NCBI RefSeq assembly: GCF_040436345.1
Contig: NC_133238.1
Location: 1,178,501 to 1,242,500 of the forward strand
DNA from: Pagrus major
Taxonomy: Eukaryota; Chordata; Actinopteri; Spariformes; Sparidae
Length of the DNA: 64,000 bases
Reading direction: 5' to 3'
Part shown: piece by piece, positions 22,691 to 41,700 of the stretch
Layout of the letters: each line of letters starts with the position of its first letter
How positions within the stretch are numbered: the stretch's first letter is position 1
Made by a program: the position numbers and the translations under genes
The notes under the pieces: model-generated
Databases searched by the model: none
What the model saw: the letters and a program-made list of their open reading frames with translations, nothing else
Told to the model about the DNA's origin: nothing

Positions 22691-25600
22691 CAGGCCCGTA
22701 TTAACCCCATTTGGTGCCCCTGGGCATTATACCTCAAGAACTATGTGAATCAATGTATTACAGTATTCTGAATACATTCAAAATCTCATTTTTTCCCCAG
22801 AAAATTTTCCCATTTTAACATTTTAAAACAGAGACCCTTGGTAAGTGCCAATGGAACAGGCTATTAGAAACAATAAATCCATCATACATGTAGGCATATG
22901 AGCGGTGAGCACTACATTCAAATGTCTCAATTCAAAATGTCTATCAATTCAACAAGCACTCAATTCAAAATGTCAAATCAATACACATCAGTGTACACAT
23001 CAGCCCAGCAGACAAGCCAAAAATTAAACAAAAAACTAAACATTTACATTTTGCATTATCATGACCCAGGGCATCAAAATTTCAAACAGCAGCAGAGCCT
23101 AAACAGATCATATCTTGAGTGCAACAAAAACGCTTGGGAATGTGGTTTGGAGGCCATGTCTCTGAAGTTGAAGTTGTAGCATTATCCTGGGAGAACGTGT
23201 TTTTTCTTCCTGGACAAAAAGAAATTGGATGAGCTCTTCTCCAAAGTCTTTGTCAAGATCATCTGGGTATTTGGAGGAGAGTGCAGCAGCGCATTTAAGG
23301 ACACTAACACAGTCTGTGTTAGTGTTAAACAAAACACTAAACAGTTCATTCAGGCCTTGTAGGGCATCGCTTTCTCCTGACTCATCTTGAAAACATTTTC
23401 GTTTTTTGACCCTTTTGGTCTCCTCCTCATATAAGCGAGTAACTCCTTTAATATCTTGAGCGGCATTTTCGTACAAACTGATCCCTCTGCGATGCCACAT
23501 AAGAATGCAGTGACTCCAAAAGACATTCTGCGTCGTCCAAGGTTATGTCATGCTTTTGCAAAGTCTCAGTAGTGGCCTTGAACCTGGTTAGTTTGCTATC
23601 ACATTTGCCATAATAGCAATCTCCAACTTGTCAAGTTGTGGGCAGAGTTATGTGGCCTCACGTCTGACGTCACCCTTCTCCTCCGGATCGGTGGAAAATC
23701 TTCCCAAAGCCTCTCCGGTGGCCTTGTAGTTTTCCCTCAATGCCTTGGTCGAGTCCGCTCTGCATGTCCACCTGGTATTGGATAGGGGTTTAAGAGTCCT
23801 GATCACATCTGTGTTGCAAAATATTTTATCCCAGCGGTGTGTGGAATTAGCACAAAACACATAAAGAGACTGAAGCAAGTCAAAAAAATTTCTTGCATCT
23901 GGGCAACTGTCCTCTATGCTGTTCACCCCCACAAGATTCAGTGTGCAGCACAGGGCACATAATGAATCAGGGGATTTATTTTTTTTAGATGAACCTGAAG
24001 GACATTGTATTTACCGGACATGTTACTGGCGTTGTCATAACTTTGGCCTCTGCAATTTGACAGGTCTAACTCAAGATCACTTGTCATTTTCACGACACAA
24101 TCAGCAGGGCTTGCTCCCGTGTGACTATATATAGGCTCGAAACCAACAAACTGCTCTACTATTTCGCCTTCATCACTGACACATCTGAAAATAAATGTCA
24201 GCTGGTCAGTATGCGACATGTCGGGCGTTGAATCAACGCTAATTGAAAAATATTTGGCATGCTGTAGTTCGGATGCAATCCTCCTCTTTACTTTCTCACC
24301 CATTAAACAAATGAGCTCATCACACACGGTAGACGACAGGTAAGATGTAGTGCCTCTTCCCTTTTGACCGTACTTCTCCAAGTGCTCTTTTAAGATGGGA
24401 TCAAACTCGGCAATGAGTTCTAACAGTCCGAGATAATGCCATTACTCGATGAGCCCAGAAGTTCATCATCGCCTCTTAATGCTAAACCTCTCACACTCAA
24501 GAATTTGATGACAGCCACAACACGCCGCAAAACCTCTCTCCAATACTTTCCCACATCATCTCTCTGTTGCCTGAGAAAGGTATCCACTGTGCACACATTC
24601 CTTGATCTCCTTAGAGAGGCTAGCATACTTCCACGATGGCTTGCACTCTTTTCATGAACCGAAATTCGCTCAGGATGTTTCCAGTCAGAATAGCCAGATG
24701 TAAAAGCATTTTGCTGCAAGCACAGCAATTTGCAAGCAAAGCAATAAACCACGCCTGTTGAAGGCGAGTAAATTAGCCAATCTCTAGACACCACCTGTTT
24801 GTTTGGGAGGTAGCATTGCAAAAGATCATTTGAAAGAAATCGCTTTTTACCTCCAATACCAGTGTCCCGTGCAGATGCTGGGTATTTAGGTGCCCGATTA
24901 TGAAAAGCGGCGGAACCTTTAGCAATAGCCAGTTCTCTCTTTAGCTCTGTTAGATCTCCCCATAGTGCAGATCAGTTGAGATGGTAAAATGATCCCCTGG
25001 CTTCGGCTGCACATCTGGCCTGGAGGTGATATCTCCAGCATCCTCTTCCCCCGAGTCTTCCTCGCCACCGTCTCCTTGGAGGGCACTCTCATAAGTGACT
25101 TCGACCATATCTCCAATGTCCTCTTCCTCCCCCGAGTCTTCCTCGCTGCTATCTCCCCAATGGAGTGTACCCTTGTCCTGGTGGTCATCGCTGACGCCTT
25201 GGCTAACATTAGCAGTAGCGCTAAGGGCTGCAGCATCTCCCCCGCTAGCAGTACCGTCTCCACAGTTAGCTTCGGCTTCGTCAGCACTGCACCTGCTGCT
25301 AGTGACCGCTATTCCTCCTCCTAATGTTCTCCTCACAAAAAAATGTTCAATTCCTGGAACATTTTGAATGGTAGCTATACGTCTTTGTTCCTTGTCTTTT
25401 TTTATCTTTCTTTTCGCAGAACTGCTCAACTGATGTCTCTCCATTTTGGAATTATCCGTAGGCTAATAAATGATACATTTGCTTGGTGGACCAACTCAAC
25501 TCTGATCGATTGGGGACGGGGAGTGATAGGGGTCATGTAATCATAATTTATTATTATTGTTGTTATTTTTGTGAAATTAATATTCATAAACGAGTAATGT

Positions 25601-25727
25601 ATGGTCTTTCAACAATTTCCAGTGAATAATATATTGTATCATGAGGTGCCCCCCCCCCCTCCCCGGTTGTCAATGGTTGGTACCCCTGGGCACTTGCCCG
25701 ATACAGTCTATGGATAATCTGGCCTTG
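22691..25727 (-). mobile_element. hAT DNA transposon (ZMYM1/6-like), 3.04 kb, inserted in a retroviral remnant
   Basis: Ends are CAGGCCCGTATTAACC (left) and, read inverted, CAAGGCCAGATTATCC (right), an imperfect terminal inverted repeat, flanked by a perfect 8-bp duplication GCGATCAG. A minus-strand transposase pseudogene spans most of the interior. A run of 12 Cs is present near 25,649. The 3' part of the gene (22,760-23,100) is replaced by AT-rich sequence with AATTCAAAATGTC repeats. Confidence 0.9.
23108..25444 (-). pseudogene. ZMYM-like hAT transposase (TTF-type zinc finger, DUF4371) pseudogene
   Basis: From 25444 downward: a basic start (MERHQLSSSAKRKIKKDKEQ), then an acidic repeat-rich linker (SSEEDSGEEEDIGD, DGGEEDSGEED). 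The TTF-type finger follows (DWLIYSPSTGVVYCFACKLL; 24,700-24,780), then the RNase H-like core with YFSISVDSTPDMSHTDQLTF (first Asp) and CRGQSYDNASNMSG (second Asp), and LSNTRWTCRADS. Frame changes separate the segments at about 24,900, 24,400, 23,935 and 23,550. After LQTTFPSVFVALKI the expected C-terminal dimerisation segment is missing, a probable internal deletion. Confidence 0.75.
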
Positions 25728-25735
25728 GCGATCAG
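25728..25735. repeat. Target-site duplication (right) of the ZMYM-like hAT
   Basis: GCGATCAG, identical to 22683-22690. Confidence 0.9.
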
Positions 25736-26830
25736 CACCTGCATTAGGCACCAAACTACAGCAAACCATTTAATTTTTATGTGGCAGAACGTGCAGGGTT
25801 TGCTAGTGCTGTGTTGAGGCAGGAAACATACACACAGTTTCCTTCCCAGGTACTCTACCTCCCTTTGGCATAACTGCAACTTCTTACTTATTCACTTTTT
25901 GACCTTCTTGTGGTAGAGCCTGCAGGATGGCCACTGTGTCATTTTTTACATTGTCCTTTTGTGGGGCTGCAAATGAGCAGGTCATCTCCATATTGGATCA
26001 AATCTACTTATCTACTGTCAATTTTTAAATGATGACTGTTGAACATCGAAAGGCTTTCTTGGGCCAGTCTTGTGTATGTGTATTGTTCGCCTTGATAGGT
26101 GAATGCTAAGAGGTATCGGGAGTCTGGGTGCAACGGCACACTGGAAAATGCTGAACACAAATCAAACACTGTACCATTGAGTTTCTCGTGGAATGTTTGA
26201 CAACAGTGTATGTGGATCTGGCACAATTGGTGGATGACACCAATCAGATCATGAACCAGCCTGTAGTCTTTTCAGAGAAGTTTTCTGGATGGGAAAGATT
26301 GTAATGCACGGACTTTTTTTTATCAGAACTCCAGCATACAATAAACCTTCTAGAGTGGGTTTTATCCCCTCAATTGCCTGCGGTGTAAGAGGGCTTTTTG
26401 TAGGGTAGGTTTATCCCTGGCTTCAGTTTAATGCACATTGATTGCGCTTATTTCACTAGGCCTAAATCAGTTTTGTGTTTTGACCATAGGCTGTCTGGTA
26501 CTTGCTGCAATAACTGTGTGTTCAGTTGTGAGTACGATCTGTGTAGTTTCTCTGTCATCTAACTACACCTTTTCAGCTGTGTACTGATCATAGGTCTCCC
26601 TTCCTGCACCTGTAGAGCCTTCTTTATCACTGGCCCTAGTTCATGTGATTATATCCATCTACAATCATCAAGGTCACATGTGGTGTGGAATCTTTGACTT
26701 TGAGCCATTGCTGTAGCTGGGCTGGCAGTGTGACAACTGCTGCACCTACTGGTGCTGGGATAACGGGGAAAGCACAACCAGGTCTGTTTGGAGCCTCACA
26801 AGGAGGCCTGTTCCACACTTTGAAAATATC
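25736..26830 (-). pseudogene. Endogenous retrovirus pol fragment (reverse transcriptase part)
   Basis: The minus strand shows RT landmarks, including SVPLHPDSRYLLAFTYQG (about 26,100-26,150) and a catalytic QYGDDLLICS block (YGDD at 25,981-25,992). Upstream of these is a Pro-rich pol segment (26,640-26,820). Frames change several times and stops occur. The style is that of vertebrate retroviral (class I/epsilon-like) pol rather than Gypsy. No LTRs, gag or env were identified nearby. An old, non-functional copy split by the hAT element. Confidence 0.6.
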
Positions 26831-26839
26831 TTATCGAAA

Positions 26840-28181
26840 CTGTGCAGATAACTTTACTATGCAATTGTTCATAATATAGAATTGACAACTGACATGGTCG
26901 ACAGTATCTTTAGTGACACTGTGAATTACACTGTACTCGTTCAGGTGTACCTGTTGAGAATGTAGGATGATGCCCACAGGGCATGAGAATGTCTGCTGCA
27001 AAGAGCTTAATGCTGTATTTAAAGATAAAACATAAGCATCTTCTAAAAATGATCATAAACATTATGAATCTACAACCAATACGGTACTAGATATAGTTGC
27101 TTGAACAAGTTCACAATTGATGTGACTCTTCATCCCGGCTTCGAGTCTTTCTGCCTGCCTGAAACCCTACTCCCTGCAGAATGCCCTAAACATATACTAG
27201 CCACTGGAGATGAAGGAAAGAGCTGTGTAAGTTTGATAAGAGAATATCTTTTATTAAGCCTCCATTTTGACAGTGCAGAAACAATATGGTAGCCACTCCC
27301 AGTTCACAGTCTTTCTCTATTGCAGCTAGAAAGTAAGTTTAGTTAAAGTAAAGTTTAGCTACTACTATAAAGTAGTAGCTAAAATATGTATATAATGTAA
27401 TATCGAATCAAAAGAGAGAGAAAGAGAGCAGTGGCTCTCTCTTGAGGTCTCTTTGTGACCATGACATTCATCTGCATTTACTACCAAAATTATAGTGATA
27501 CAAAGTTCAAGTGTCACGTGGGTCATTCTATGGACATTTTCTGTCCCTAACCATAACAGAAAATTACACCCGAAAAACAACATTTGTAAAAATATTTGAT
27601 AAGAAAACAATAGGTTATTTGAACAATTACTGCCCCTATGGCCATCAGTTTGGCAATATTATTTTTTTAATCAGTCATTTAACATTCCATATATAGAAGG
27701 AAAATGCTGTTTTTTAAGTTCAAAACCATTTCTACCATTTAAAATTAAATAATGTATACATAACTATCAAATATATGATAGAAATTAAATAAATCATAAA
27801 ATTCCAAATATATATTAGGAAATTATTTAATAAAAGTAATCGTCCCCTGGTGTCGCGTCACTGGTGTTACTGTGTGGAAAAAAGTCTATTATGTTGAAAT
27901 AAAAATCACACCGATGACATCACTTTACTTCCTTTGACCTATTTCCTGAGGTCCTCCATCCCTCCTATGCAGACAGGATATGGTTATGTCCACAGACACT
28001 TAAGCAGGTGAGGCAGATTTTAAAAATAGCGAGCCGACACTCCTCATACACCTGTACCTGCAGTCTTTTGGTTGGTGCTCTGTTGAAATAGAAAACCACA
28101 GGCAACGAAAAAAGAACCTTGAAAATACATATGCACATAAGGATAGTAATAAGAGTTCTTTGTATACAACATTTATACACA
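26840..28181. other. Unassigned AT-rich sequence
   Basis: No coding potential beyond short chance frames. 27,700-27,840 is very AT-rich. No TE signature recognised. Confidence 0.35.
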
Positions 28182-28733
28182 TACACATCAGCCACAACAT
28201 TAAAACCACTGACAGGTGACGTGAATAACATTGATCATCTCATCACAATGCGATATTCTGCTGGGAAACCTTGGGTGCTGACATTCATGTGAATGCCACT
28301 TGACACGCACCACCCATCCAAACACTGTTGTGGACCAAGTACACCCCCTCATCACAACAACACTACCCGATGGCAGTGGCCCCCCAGCAGGACAATGTGC
28401 CCTGACACACCGCAAACACTGCTCAGGAACAGCTCGAGGAACACAATAAAGAGCCCAAGGTGTTGACTGGGCCTCCAAATTCCCCAGATCCCAATCTGAT
28501 CGAGCATCTGTAAGACGTGCTGGAGCAGGTCTGATCCATGGAGGCCCCACCCCCCAACATACAAGACCCAGAGGATCCACTATAAAACGCCCTGGTGCCA
28601 GACACCACAGGACACCCTGTGGGGGTGAGAGGTCTTAAGTCCATGTCTTGACAGGTTAGAGGTGTTTTGGCTGCACAAGAGGAACCTTCACAATATTAGG
28701 CAGGTGGTCACAATGTTATGCCTGATCGGTGTA
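28182..28733 (+). mobile_element. Tc1/mariner-type transposon, internally deleted
   Basis: Left end TACACATCAGCCACAACATT and right end, read inverted, TACACCGATCAGGCATAACA form the terminal inverted repeats (imperfect). The interior is the 3' half of a Tc1-like transposase on the plus strand: CWETLG, QQDN, PPNSPDPNLIEHL (the Tc1 'NSPD-N-IE' motif) and MEAPP, with many stops and frameshifts. At about 550 bp it lacks the N-terminal DNA-binding half. Confidence 0.8.
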
Positions 28734-30000
28734 TGTGTATGAGAGGTGGACTTATGTACATAGAACAGACTTGTTGTATTTATTTCCATCTTTCAATTAT
28801 TAAATTTATATGATTTCGTACACCCTGTATGTACATCTTGCACTTTCAAAACATTTGCATCCTGGAAATCTATAAACTGCGTTACTTTACTTTACTATTT
28901 ATGTTCAGTATGTACTGAATGCATTTTTACCCACCTGCCTCTGCTGCAGGACACCAAACATTTCTACAGGCCATGCATTTATGTAGTCTGCCACTTCTGA
29001 AATCTATGTAGAACACTTTAGAATTAAAAACACTGATTCACTAGCACATGACAATTATAAATTTTGACCTGCCACAGCTGACATTTATCCTGTATTTGAC
29101 AGGTGCAAATTTCAGGAGTGTTTATTCAAGAACTGTATTTTGTATACCTAAAATCTGCCTGTGAATAGACATTCACAAATACATAGCTAAACATCCCTGT
29201 ATTCTTTCTGGTGCTTAGTGTCCTTTTAGACAGTTGTGTGGCCACAGTCCTTTTCCCAACAGAGTTGTCTGTCTTCGGCATGATGTCACACAGGCACTCT
29301 GTCTCTCTTGTGGTTGGGTCTATTTTCTGAAAACATACTGTTCACAGAGCACAGCTTTTGCACACCTGAGGATTGACAGGTGTGTAGGAGAAGACCATGG
29401 GCTGACAAAATCAGGAAAAAAAACCTCCACTTCACTTGCAAATAAGTTTAATGACAACTTTTAGGTACGGAGACCTTCACCAGGTTATCTCAAGATAACA
29501 GCACACATTGTAGATAAGGAATATTTTTCCAAACTGTGCAGTAGTTCCTCAAGTGTGCCTTTTATTTTTTATGGAACCTTGCTAAAAAGTGCCTGCCAAT
29601 GTGGCTGGAGGGATTAGTAATTCTTGTTGCTGAAGCAAAACATTTGCGATATTTGGTGGATGATGGCTGCGGCCTCCAAAGGAAGGTGATGTTGGCCTCG
29701 GCCCTTCTTTGCCAATGCCCACAAATGTAAAATCCAGACCAAGTTAGACACGTATTTTCATAGCTATATCAATGCACATGGATTACCCATAGTTTAGCTG
29801 CATATTTCCCTATGGAAACAGTTAGATTATATCATGTACTATCATTAGCTAACCTTACATGAAATGATGCTAATCTACACAATGTAAAATCACATTAGGG
29901 GTAACTACACCTTATACGAAATGCAGTAACATTTAATTTAACTGTGGACTAAGTTAACTATTGTTATTATAATAGAAGCAGACAACAAAACTTACACTCA
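28734..30000. other. Unassigned non-coding sequence
   Basis: Short open frame 29,234-29,464 (+) shows no recognisable protein. Nothing else supportable. Confidence 0.35.
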
Positions 30001-30009
30001 TTGTAAGTA

Positions 30010-30300
30010 TGGTAGGTAACTGGACTTAGTTCAGTTTCTTGAAGACTTTCACCTCTCATCCAAGAGGCTTCTTCAGTTCTAACTAACTGGAGAGGAGTTG
30101 GCAGGCTTTTAAACTCTGTTTGGGAGTGTCCTTACAGAGTCGTTAAGGACGTGTGAGCTCTGAGTGTCAGAGTTGTTAGGGCCACTTGTGGGTCGTTGGT
30201 CAAACCGGCCTTTTGAAGGCGTGTCCTTAACGACTCTGTAAGAACACTCCCCCACAGAGTTTAAAAGCCTGCCAACTCCCCTCCAGTTAGTTAGAACACG
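30010..30300. repeat. Large foldback repeat (73-bp arms, 73-bp loop)
   Basis: 30078-30150 and 30224-30296 are inverted copies with only a few mismatches (shared core GTTGGCAGGCTTTTAAACTC). The flank (30,030-30,080), read inverted, is AACTGAAGAAGCCTCTTGGA followed by TGAGAGGTGAAAG, a repeat common in fish transcripts and possibly Penelope-like. The class is uncertain, but the inverted structure is plain. Confidence 0.7.
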
Positions 30301-30967
30301 CCCTGGCGTACCAGATGGCCAGTCCACCACCATTCCCAAGTATAACAATGGAGCTGGATGTTGATTTTTTGGGAATATCGTTGGCAACACAAATACAATA
30401 ATGCCGGGCAGACATTTCAGTTTTCATTTGATTCTTAACACATTTTGTTTTAACATTTCACCATGAGGTGACAGTTATCCAGTATAGCATTATCTGACTA
30501 AAGTTTGTCATACCCTTAATAAAAGGTGTTTTTATAACAAAATAATTTCATAATAAAAGTCATGTTAGATCAACTAATCTTTTCTCATTAATGTAACTTA
30601 AATATATGTTTTATTGATTACATTAAAAAAAGTCTTTATTTTCAGACCACTTCAGAAATTATAAACATGTGTTCCAACTTGAAGTCCTTTGACTTGAAAT
30701 GATGAGTTGGATGAATATACTATACAATCAAGTCATTAAAATTTTCTAAAGAAACATGGAACTTACCATATTAGCAGACCTCCCAACATGCATTGTTTGA
30801 GATTTGAGATAACTCTTCAAAGACTCTTCCTTTTCACAGTTTGAAGGAAGTATATGTGATGGAACTCGTGTCTTCCACACATTTTGAGATAAGTCATGGT
30901 TATTTATTTTTACAATAATGAAAACAGTGATATTGGTGAAGTGACATGTCTGCCCAGAACCCATACT

Positions 30968-31080
30968 AAAATCAAATCAAATCAATTTTATTTATATAGC
31001 CCAAAATCACAATCACATTGCCTCAAAGGGCTTTACAATCTGTACAGTGAACGACATCCTCTGTCCTTAGACCCTCGATT
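30968..31080 (-). repeat. LINE/SINE 3'-end fragment with (GATTT)n tail
   Basis: Read on the minus strand it ends GGGCTATATAAATAAAATTG followed by ATTTGATTTGATTT, a familiar fish non-LTR element tail. Confidence 0.55.
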
Positions 31081-31235
31081 CGAAAGACAGCATCTCGTCC
31101 AGCCACAGTCTATTCATCCTGCTGCCATCTCACAAAAGATACAGAGGTGTCCGCTGTACCACCATACTAGAGAGCAGCTTCTTTCCTCAGGCTGTCAGAC
31201 TCCTCATTTTATCCTTCCCATGCCACTCTATAAAG
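31081..31235 (+). repeat. L2/Rex-like LINE ORF C-terminal fragment
   Basis: The plus strand reads YRGVRCTTILESSFFPQAVR, matching the C-terminal end seen in L2-type LINE ORF2 proteins. About 150 bp, decayed. Confidence 0.5.
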
Positions 31236-31259
31236 TAGTTTGTTTTTCTTATATAGCAT

Positions 31260-33240
31260 AAAGGGACTTCAACTGAAATTTAGTTCTACAAACCTAGTGT
31301 TGTAAAATGACAATTAAATTATCCTTTAACATTGAAAATGCAAACCACACAAACCACATACTTTTAAGGAATTAACCAGGAGTGTTTTCTTCTTTGTACC
31401 AATGCTGAAACGAAATGAGATCTCCAAAAGGAGCAGCTACTGCAAAGTCAGGTAAAGTATGTATTTTTGGTAGACTGAAACAGCTTTTTAATTCCAGTTG
31501 AAAGAAATTCATTCAACTTAAAATTTTTAGGCAGCCCAAACACTTTTTATAAAGACAAATTGTTTTTTGTTTTTTATTTTACAGTGAAGGGTTTTGGACA
31601 TTTGGACACAAATTACACACCACCTCATTCGACCATTTACATAGAAATTCACTATAGGGGACCTGTATGTATGAGATGCTGAGGGACTTGACAAAAAGTT
31701 GGTATTCGAAGCCCTGGGAATGAGATCGGACTGGAAATAAACCATGCTGCTCAAAGTGTAGTTGTGTCAGAAGTAGGGGTTTTGGCTGCATTACACATGG
31801 CCATTGGAGCAGGAGTAGTCCAGGTCACCGGCCACCAGTAAACCTCAAACTAACTTAACTACTTGAAATAACTTTTGTGTGATGAAGCTAAAATCAATTG
31901 CACACAGTAATTAAAAATACATATGAATGTAATGGACTGTTCTGCTTTCTTCTTTCTTATTCTAATGATATTTCAGATTAGCCATTTTTTGAATAATAAT
32001 ATTGACTTGAGAGGGGAGAAACGTATGCAGTCTGTTCATTTATTGCTCTTTTTGTTGAGATGTCTTAATGATATATGTATACAGTTTACCTCAGTGTCAC
32101 ATCCTAATTAGATCTGCAGTGATTCAGTTTTGATTTTTGATAAAACCCTGAGGGGGGAGGGCTACTTTTATAGGTACTGTGACAACTCCTTGCTCCCATG
32201 TTGGACCATGTTATGTTTGTTAGTCTCTTGTCAAGTTGATAGTATGCATTAGTGTTGCTAAATGTTAGGGTGGGTAAAAAACTCAATGAGGCAATGAAAA
32301 TGGTATGGCTGCAAGGATACAAGATTTGAACACTGATTGGGATAATCATGAATATATTCACATCAATGACTTGAAAAAGTATTCTAGCTCAAAATTCAGT
32401 CATATTGATTTGTGGATTTAATTTGAATTGCCACAAGGATACGCCTGCATTAGTTATTCCAAAAATCCAAAGCTTGTCACCATGGCTGAGATGGGAGATG
32501 TGTGGAAATTCTGTGGATAACAATAATTTGTTTTATGCAGGGGGACCCTAATGATTTACAGCTACCTTTTTTAAGATCGCTTTTCACTATAAAAAGGGTG
32601 CTCACTAAATCTGCAATTCAATCAAATGTTTGTTATTCCAATAGACTCCAGCATGTTTAAATGTACATTTTGATTATCAGGATAATATTGTGAATGACAA
32701 TTTAGCCAGGATAATTGTGACATGAAAATTTCATAATGTCCCCACGACTAGTATGTGGTGAGAATCCTTAGAGAAAAATGCTGCTTGGTAAACACCGCAC
32801 AGCTCAGAACACTTTGAAGACCAGCCAAGAAGTTACATTTAGTTTATTTATTAAAAAAGAAAAATCAGACAAATAAAAAAAATTGAAGTGTGGTGAGTCA
32901 AAGCCATCTCTACGCAGTGCCAACATGGTTACTACTGTTCAGATTGACTCAAACCTCTTCAGACACATTGTATCAAGACAAACGCACAGATCCCAGGACA
33001 GTGACAGAAACAAAGAAAATGGAGACACTGCTCACAGCTGAAAAACATTACGATGAATTGGTCGTGAGACGGCTCCAAAAAAATCTTGGGAAACAAAATG
33101 TGTTTAATATTTGGAAAAACACTTTGTATTTAACATTCTATCATTTCCTGTTGGTATAAAATGATAAAATACATTGATATTTTGTGCACCACATGCTTAG
33201 ACATTTCTGGGCAAAAAAAAAAATGACTTCATAGTTTAGT
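31260..33240. other. Unassigned intergenic sequence downstream of prmt1
   Basis: AT-rich, no coding signal. It may include distal prmt1 3'UTR. An alternative inverted AATAAA lies near 32,842. Confidence 0.35.
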
Positions 33241-33249
33241 TTACTTGTA

Positions 33250-33255
33250 TTTATT
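33250..33255 (-). terminator. prmt1: Candidate poly(A) signal for prmt1
   Basis: TTTATT on the plus strand (AATAAA on the minus) about 945 bases after the prmt1 stop codon. Another candidate lies near 32,842. Without transcript data the used site is uncertain, so the 3'UTR is 34,198 down to about 33,230. Confidence 0.35.
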
Positions 33256-34198
33256 GCAATCCAAAATTTCATATCGAGAGGATAACTTTTTTTATCCCTC
33301 GCTTTAACAACCCTGTCAACTGGAGCACTGGTTATAGTTAAGTAAGCAGTGGGGGTGTCACTGCTGACAGCTCCAGCAAAACCCCAGTTATTGAGCAAAA
33401 AATAAAAGATACAGTCCTAGTTTTTGATTCAGCACAGTCTATTGCTATTCAGCAACACTGTCTGCCTGGTCTAAGACCACTGAGTGCATACTGTGCATTA
33501 TTTTACCAATTATACTGTGTACCTCACAAGCACCAAGATTCTGCTGTGATAACTTCAGAGAATTACCTGCTGTGCCTCAGAGTCTTTTTATGCCTACAAG
33601 TGAACTTCCCCTCACTGGAACAAACAGAAAAACACATATATAGGGCTATGTTTTGTCTGAACAGAGCAGTTTGGTGAGCAGCTCTCTTGTCAGTTACATA
33701 TGGTTTCTATCAACTTGTATACAAATGGAGGAAAGAGGGTCTCGTGACAGAAACCCAAATACATACATACTTCAACAACTGTCAACAGAATCAAAAATAA
33801 GGGGAGACCAGTATAGCTTGGTCATGTAATGACCGTACAGAGGACCAGGTGACTGAACAGTAATACTATGCAGACATGTCAGCAGAACCATTGTGTAAAT
33901 GCCTATATGGACCTCGCCCATGCAAAAGACAAGAACCCAAAATCAAAACCCAAGAAGATGTTGGACACTATCAGGCATTTGTCAAACACATTTTGCTGAG
34001 TGACTACAGCACAATGAATCACCATGCCAATGCACTTTAACCCATGACATGGAAGCCTTTTAAATACAGTTAATGTTTGAATGAGGGAGAAAACCAAAAA
34101 GAAAAAAGGAGTCTTAAAATGTTGCTGCAGAGGAGCATCAAACTATTGTACAGACACAGTATAATCTGTCCTCTACTAAAGACAAACAGAAGAGACTT

Positions 34199-40925
<6,727 letters not shown>

Positions 40926-41520
40926 TTCGATCTGCTGCCTGGCTCTTCTCTTCTCTTCTTCTTCTTCTTCTTCTTCTTCCGCTTCGTCTACTTCTTCTTC
41001 TTCTTTTGTTTTTATGGCGGATTACGACCATGACTTTTAAGGTGCATACCGCCATCTACTGTACCGGAGTATGTAGCATGGGGCTATGTGAAACTACATC
41101 AATGAGTAAATAAAGTAAATTAATTATTTCAAACAAGCAAACTAACCAACTAAACAAAAGGGGAAAAAAATCCCCAAATTCTATGAATTATCCCTATCTC
41201 CTTCAAATATTCTACAACGGTTTTCTGTCTGTCCTTTAACCTCTCTCCTGCTGTTGCCAGGATACCTTACAAGGTTGCATTGTCTTCCTGCCTTACCTGT
41301 CCTTTGAGATAGTCTCATCCATTGTTCACTATATTTTCTACGGTGCATTAGTATATGTTCTGCATTCTCTGTAATTCTACATTCCAGACATTTATTTGAT
41401 ATACTTTTCCCTATCAAAAACAATGTTTTATTTATTCCTGTGTGGTCTAATCTGAGTCTTTATAGAACCATCATCTCCTGTCCGTTTCTTTTGGACACAG
41501 CCTGGGCATTAACAGTTTTA
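40926..41520 (-). mobile_element. I/Nimb-type LINE 3' end with (GAA)n tail, upstream of prmt1 start codon
   Basis: Minus-strand reading: a C-terminal ORF fragment (GKSISNKCLECRITENAEHI followed by LMHRRKYSEQ, 41,423-41,181; Cys/His pattern CxxC...HxxxH as in I-type LINE tails). The 3'UTR end TAGATGGCGGTATGCACCTT with AATCCGCCATAAAAAC follows (41,066-41,010), then a GAA-rich tract (40,944-41,005). About 20 bases separate the tract from the prmt1 ATG at 40,925. The 5' part of the LINE is missing. LINE clade is assigned from the style of the tail, moderate certainty. Confidence 0.6.
40944..41005. repeat. (GAA)n/(TTC)n tract
   Basis: CTTCTTCTTCTTCTTCTTC-type repeat on the plus strand, GAA on the prmt1 sense strand, interrupted once (40,980-40,990). 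It is most simply the tail of the adjacent LINE. Confidence 0.85.
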
Positions 41521-41700
41521 CCTAAATGTGGGGAAAACAAAGGAGTTGGTCAGTGACTTACGGAAAGCACATGCCTAACACCCCCCACTGACCATCAATG
41601 GTTCTGCTGAGGAGAGAGTGAGCAGCACCAAATGTCTGGGCGTGCACATCACAGAGGACTAACAACACAATCCCTTTGATATCAAACATTTGTTAGAGCC
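41521..41700 (+). repeat. L2/Rex-like LINE ORF fragment
   Basis: The plus strand reads LNVGKTKELVSDLRKAHA, then HPPLTINGSAEERVSSTKCL followed by GVHITED, matching the post-catalytic part of L2-type RT (compare 'NVNKTREMVIDFRRKK...YKYLGVVID' in the 12.9-kb LINE). Interrupted by stops. Opposite strand to the neighbouring I-type LINE. Confidence 0.6.

Noticed and set aside
30030..30080. Possible hammerhead ribozyme next to the foldback
   Set aside because: GGATGAGAGGTGAAAG resembles part of the core, but the required CUGAUGA and GAAA pairing with a third stem cannot be shown by eye.
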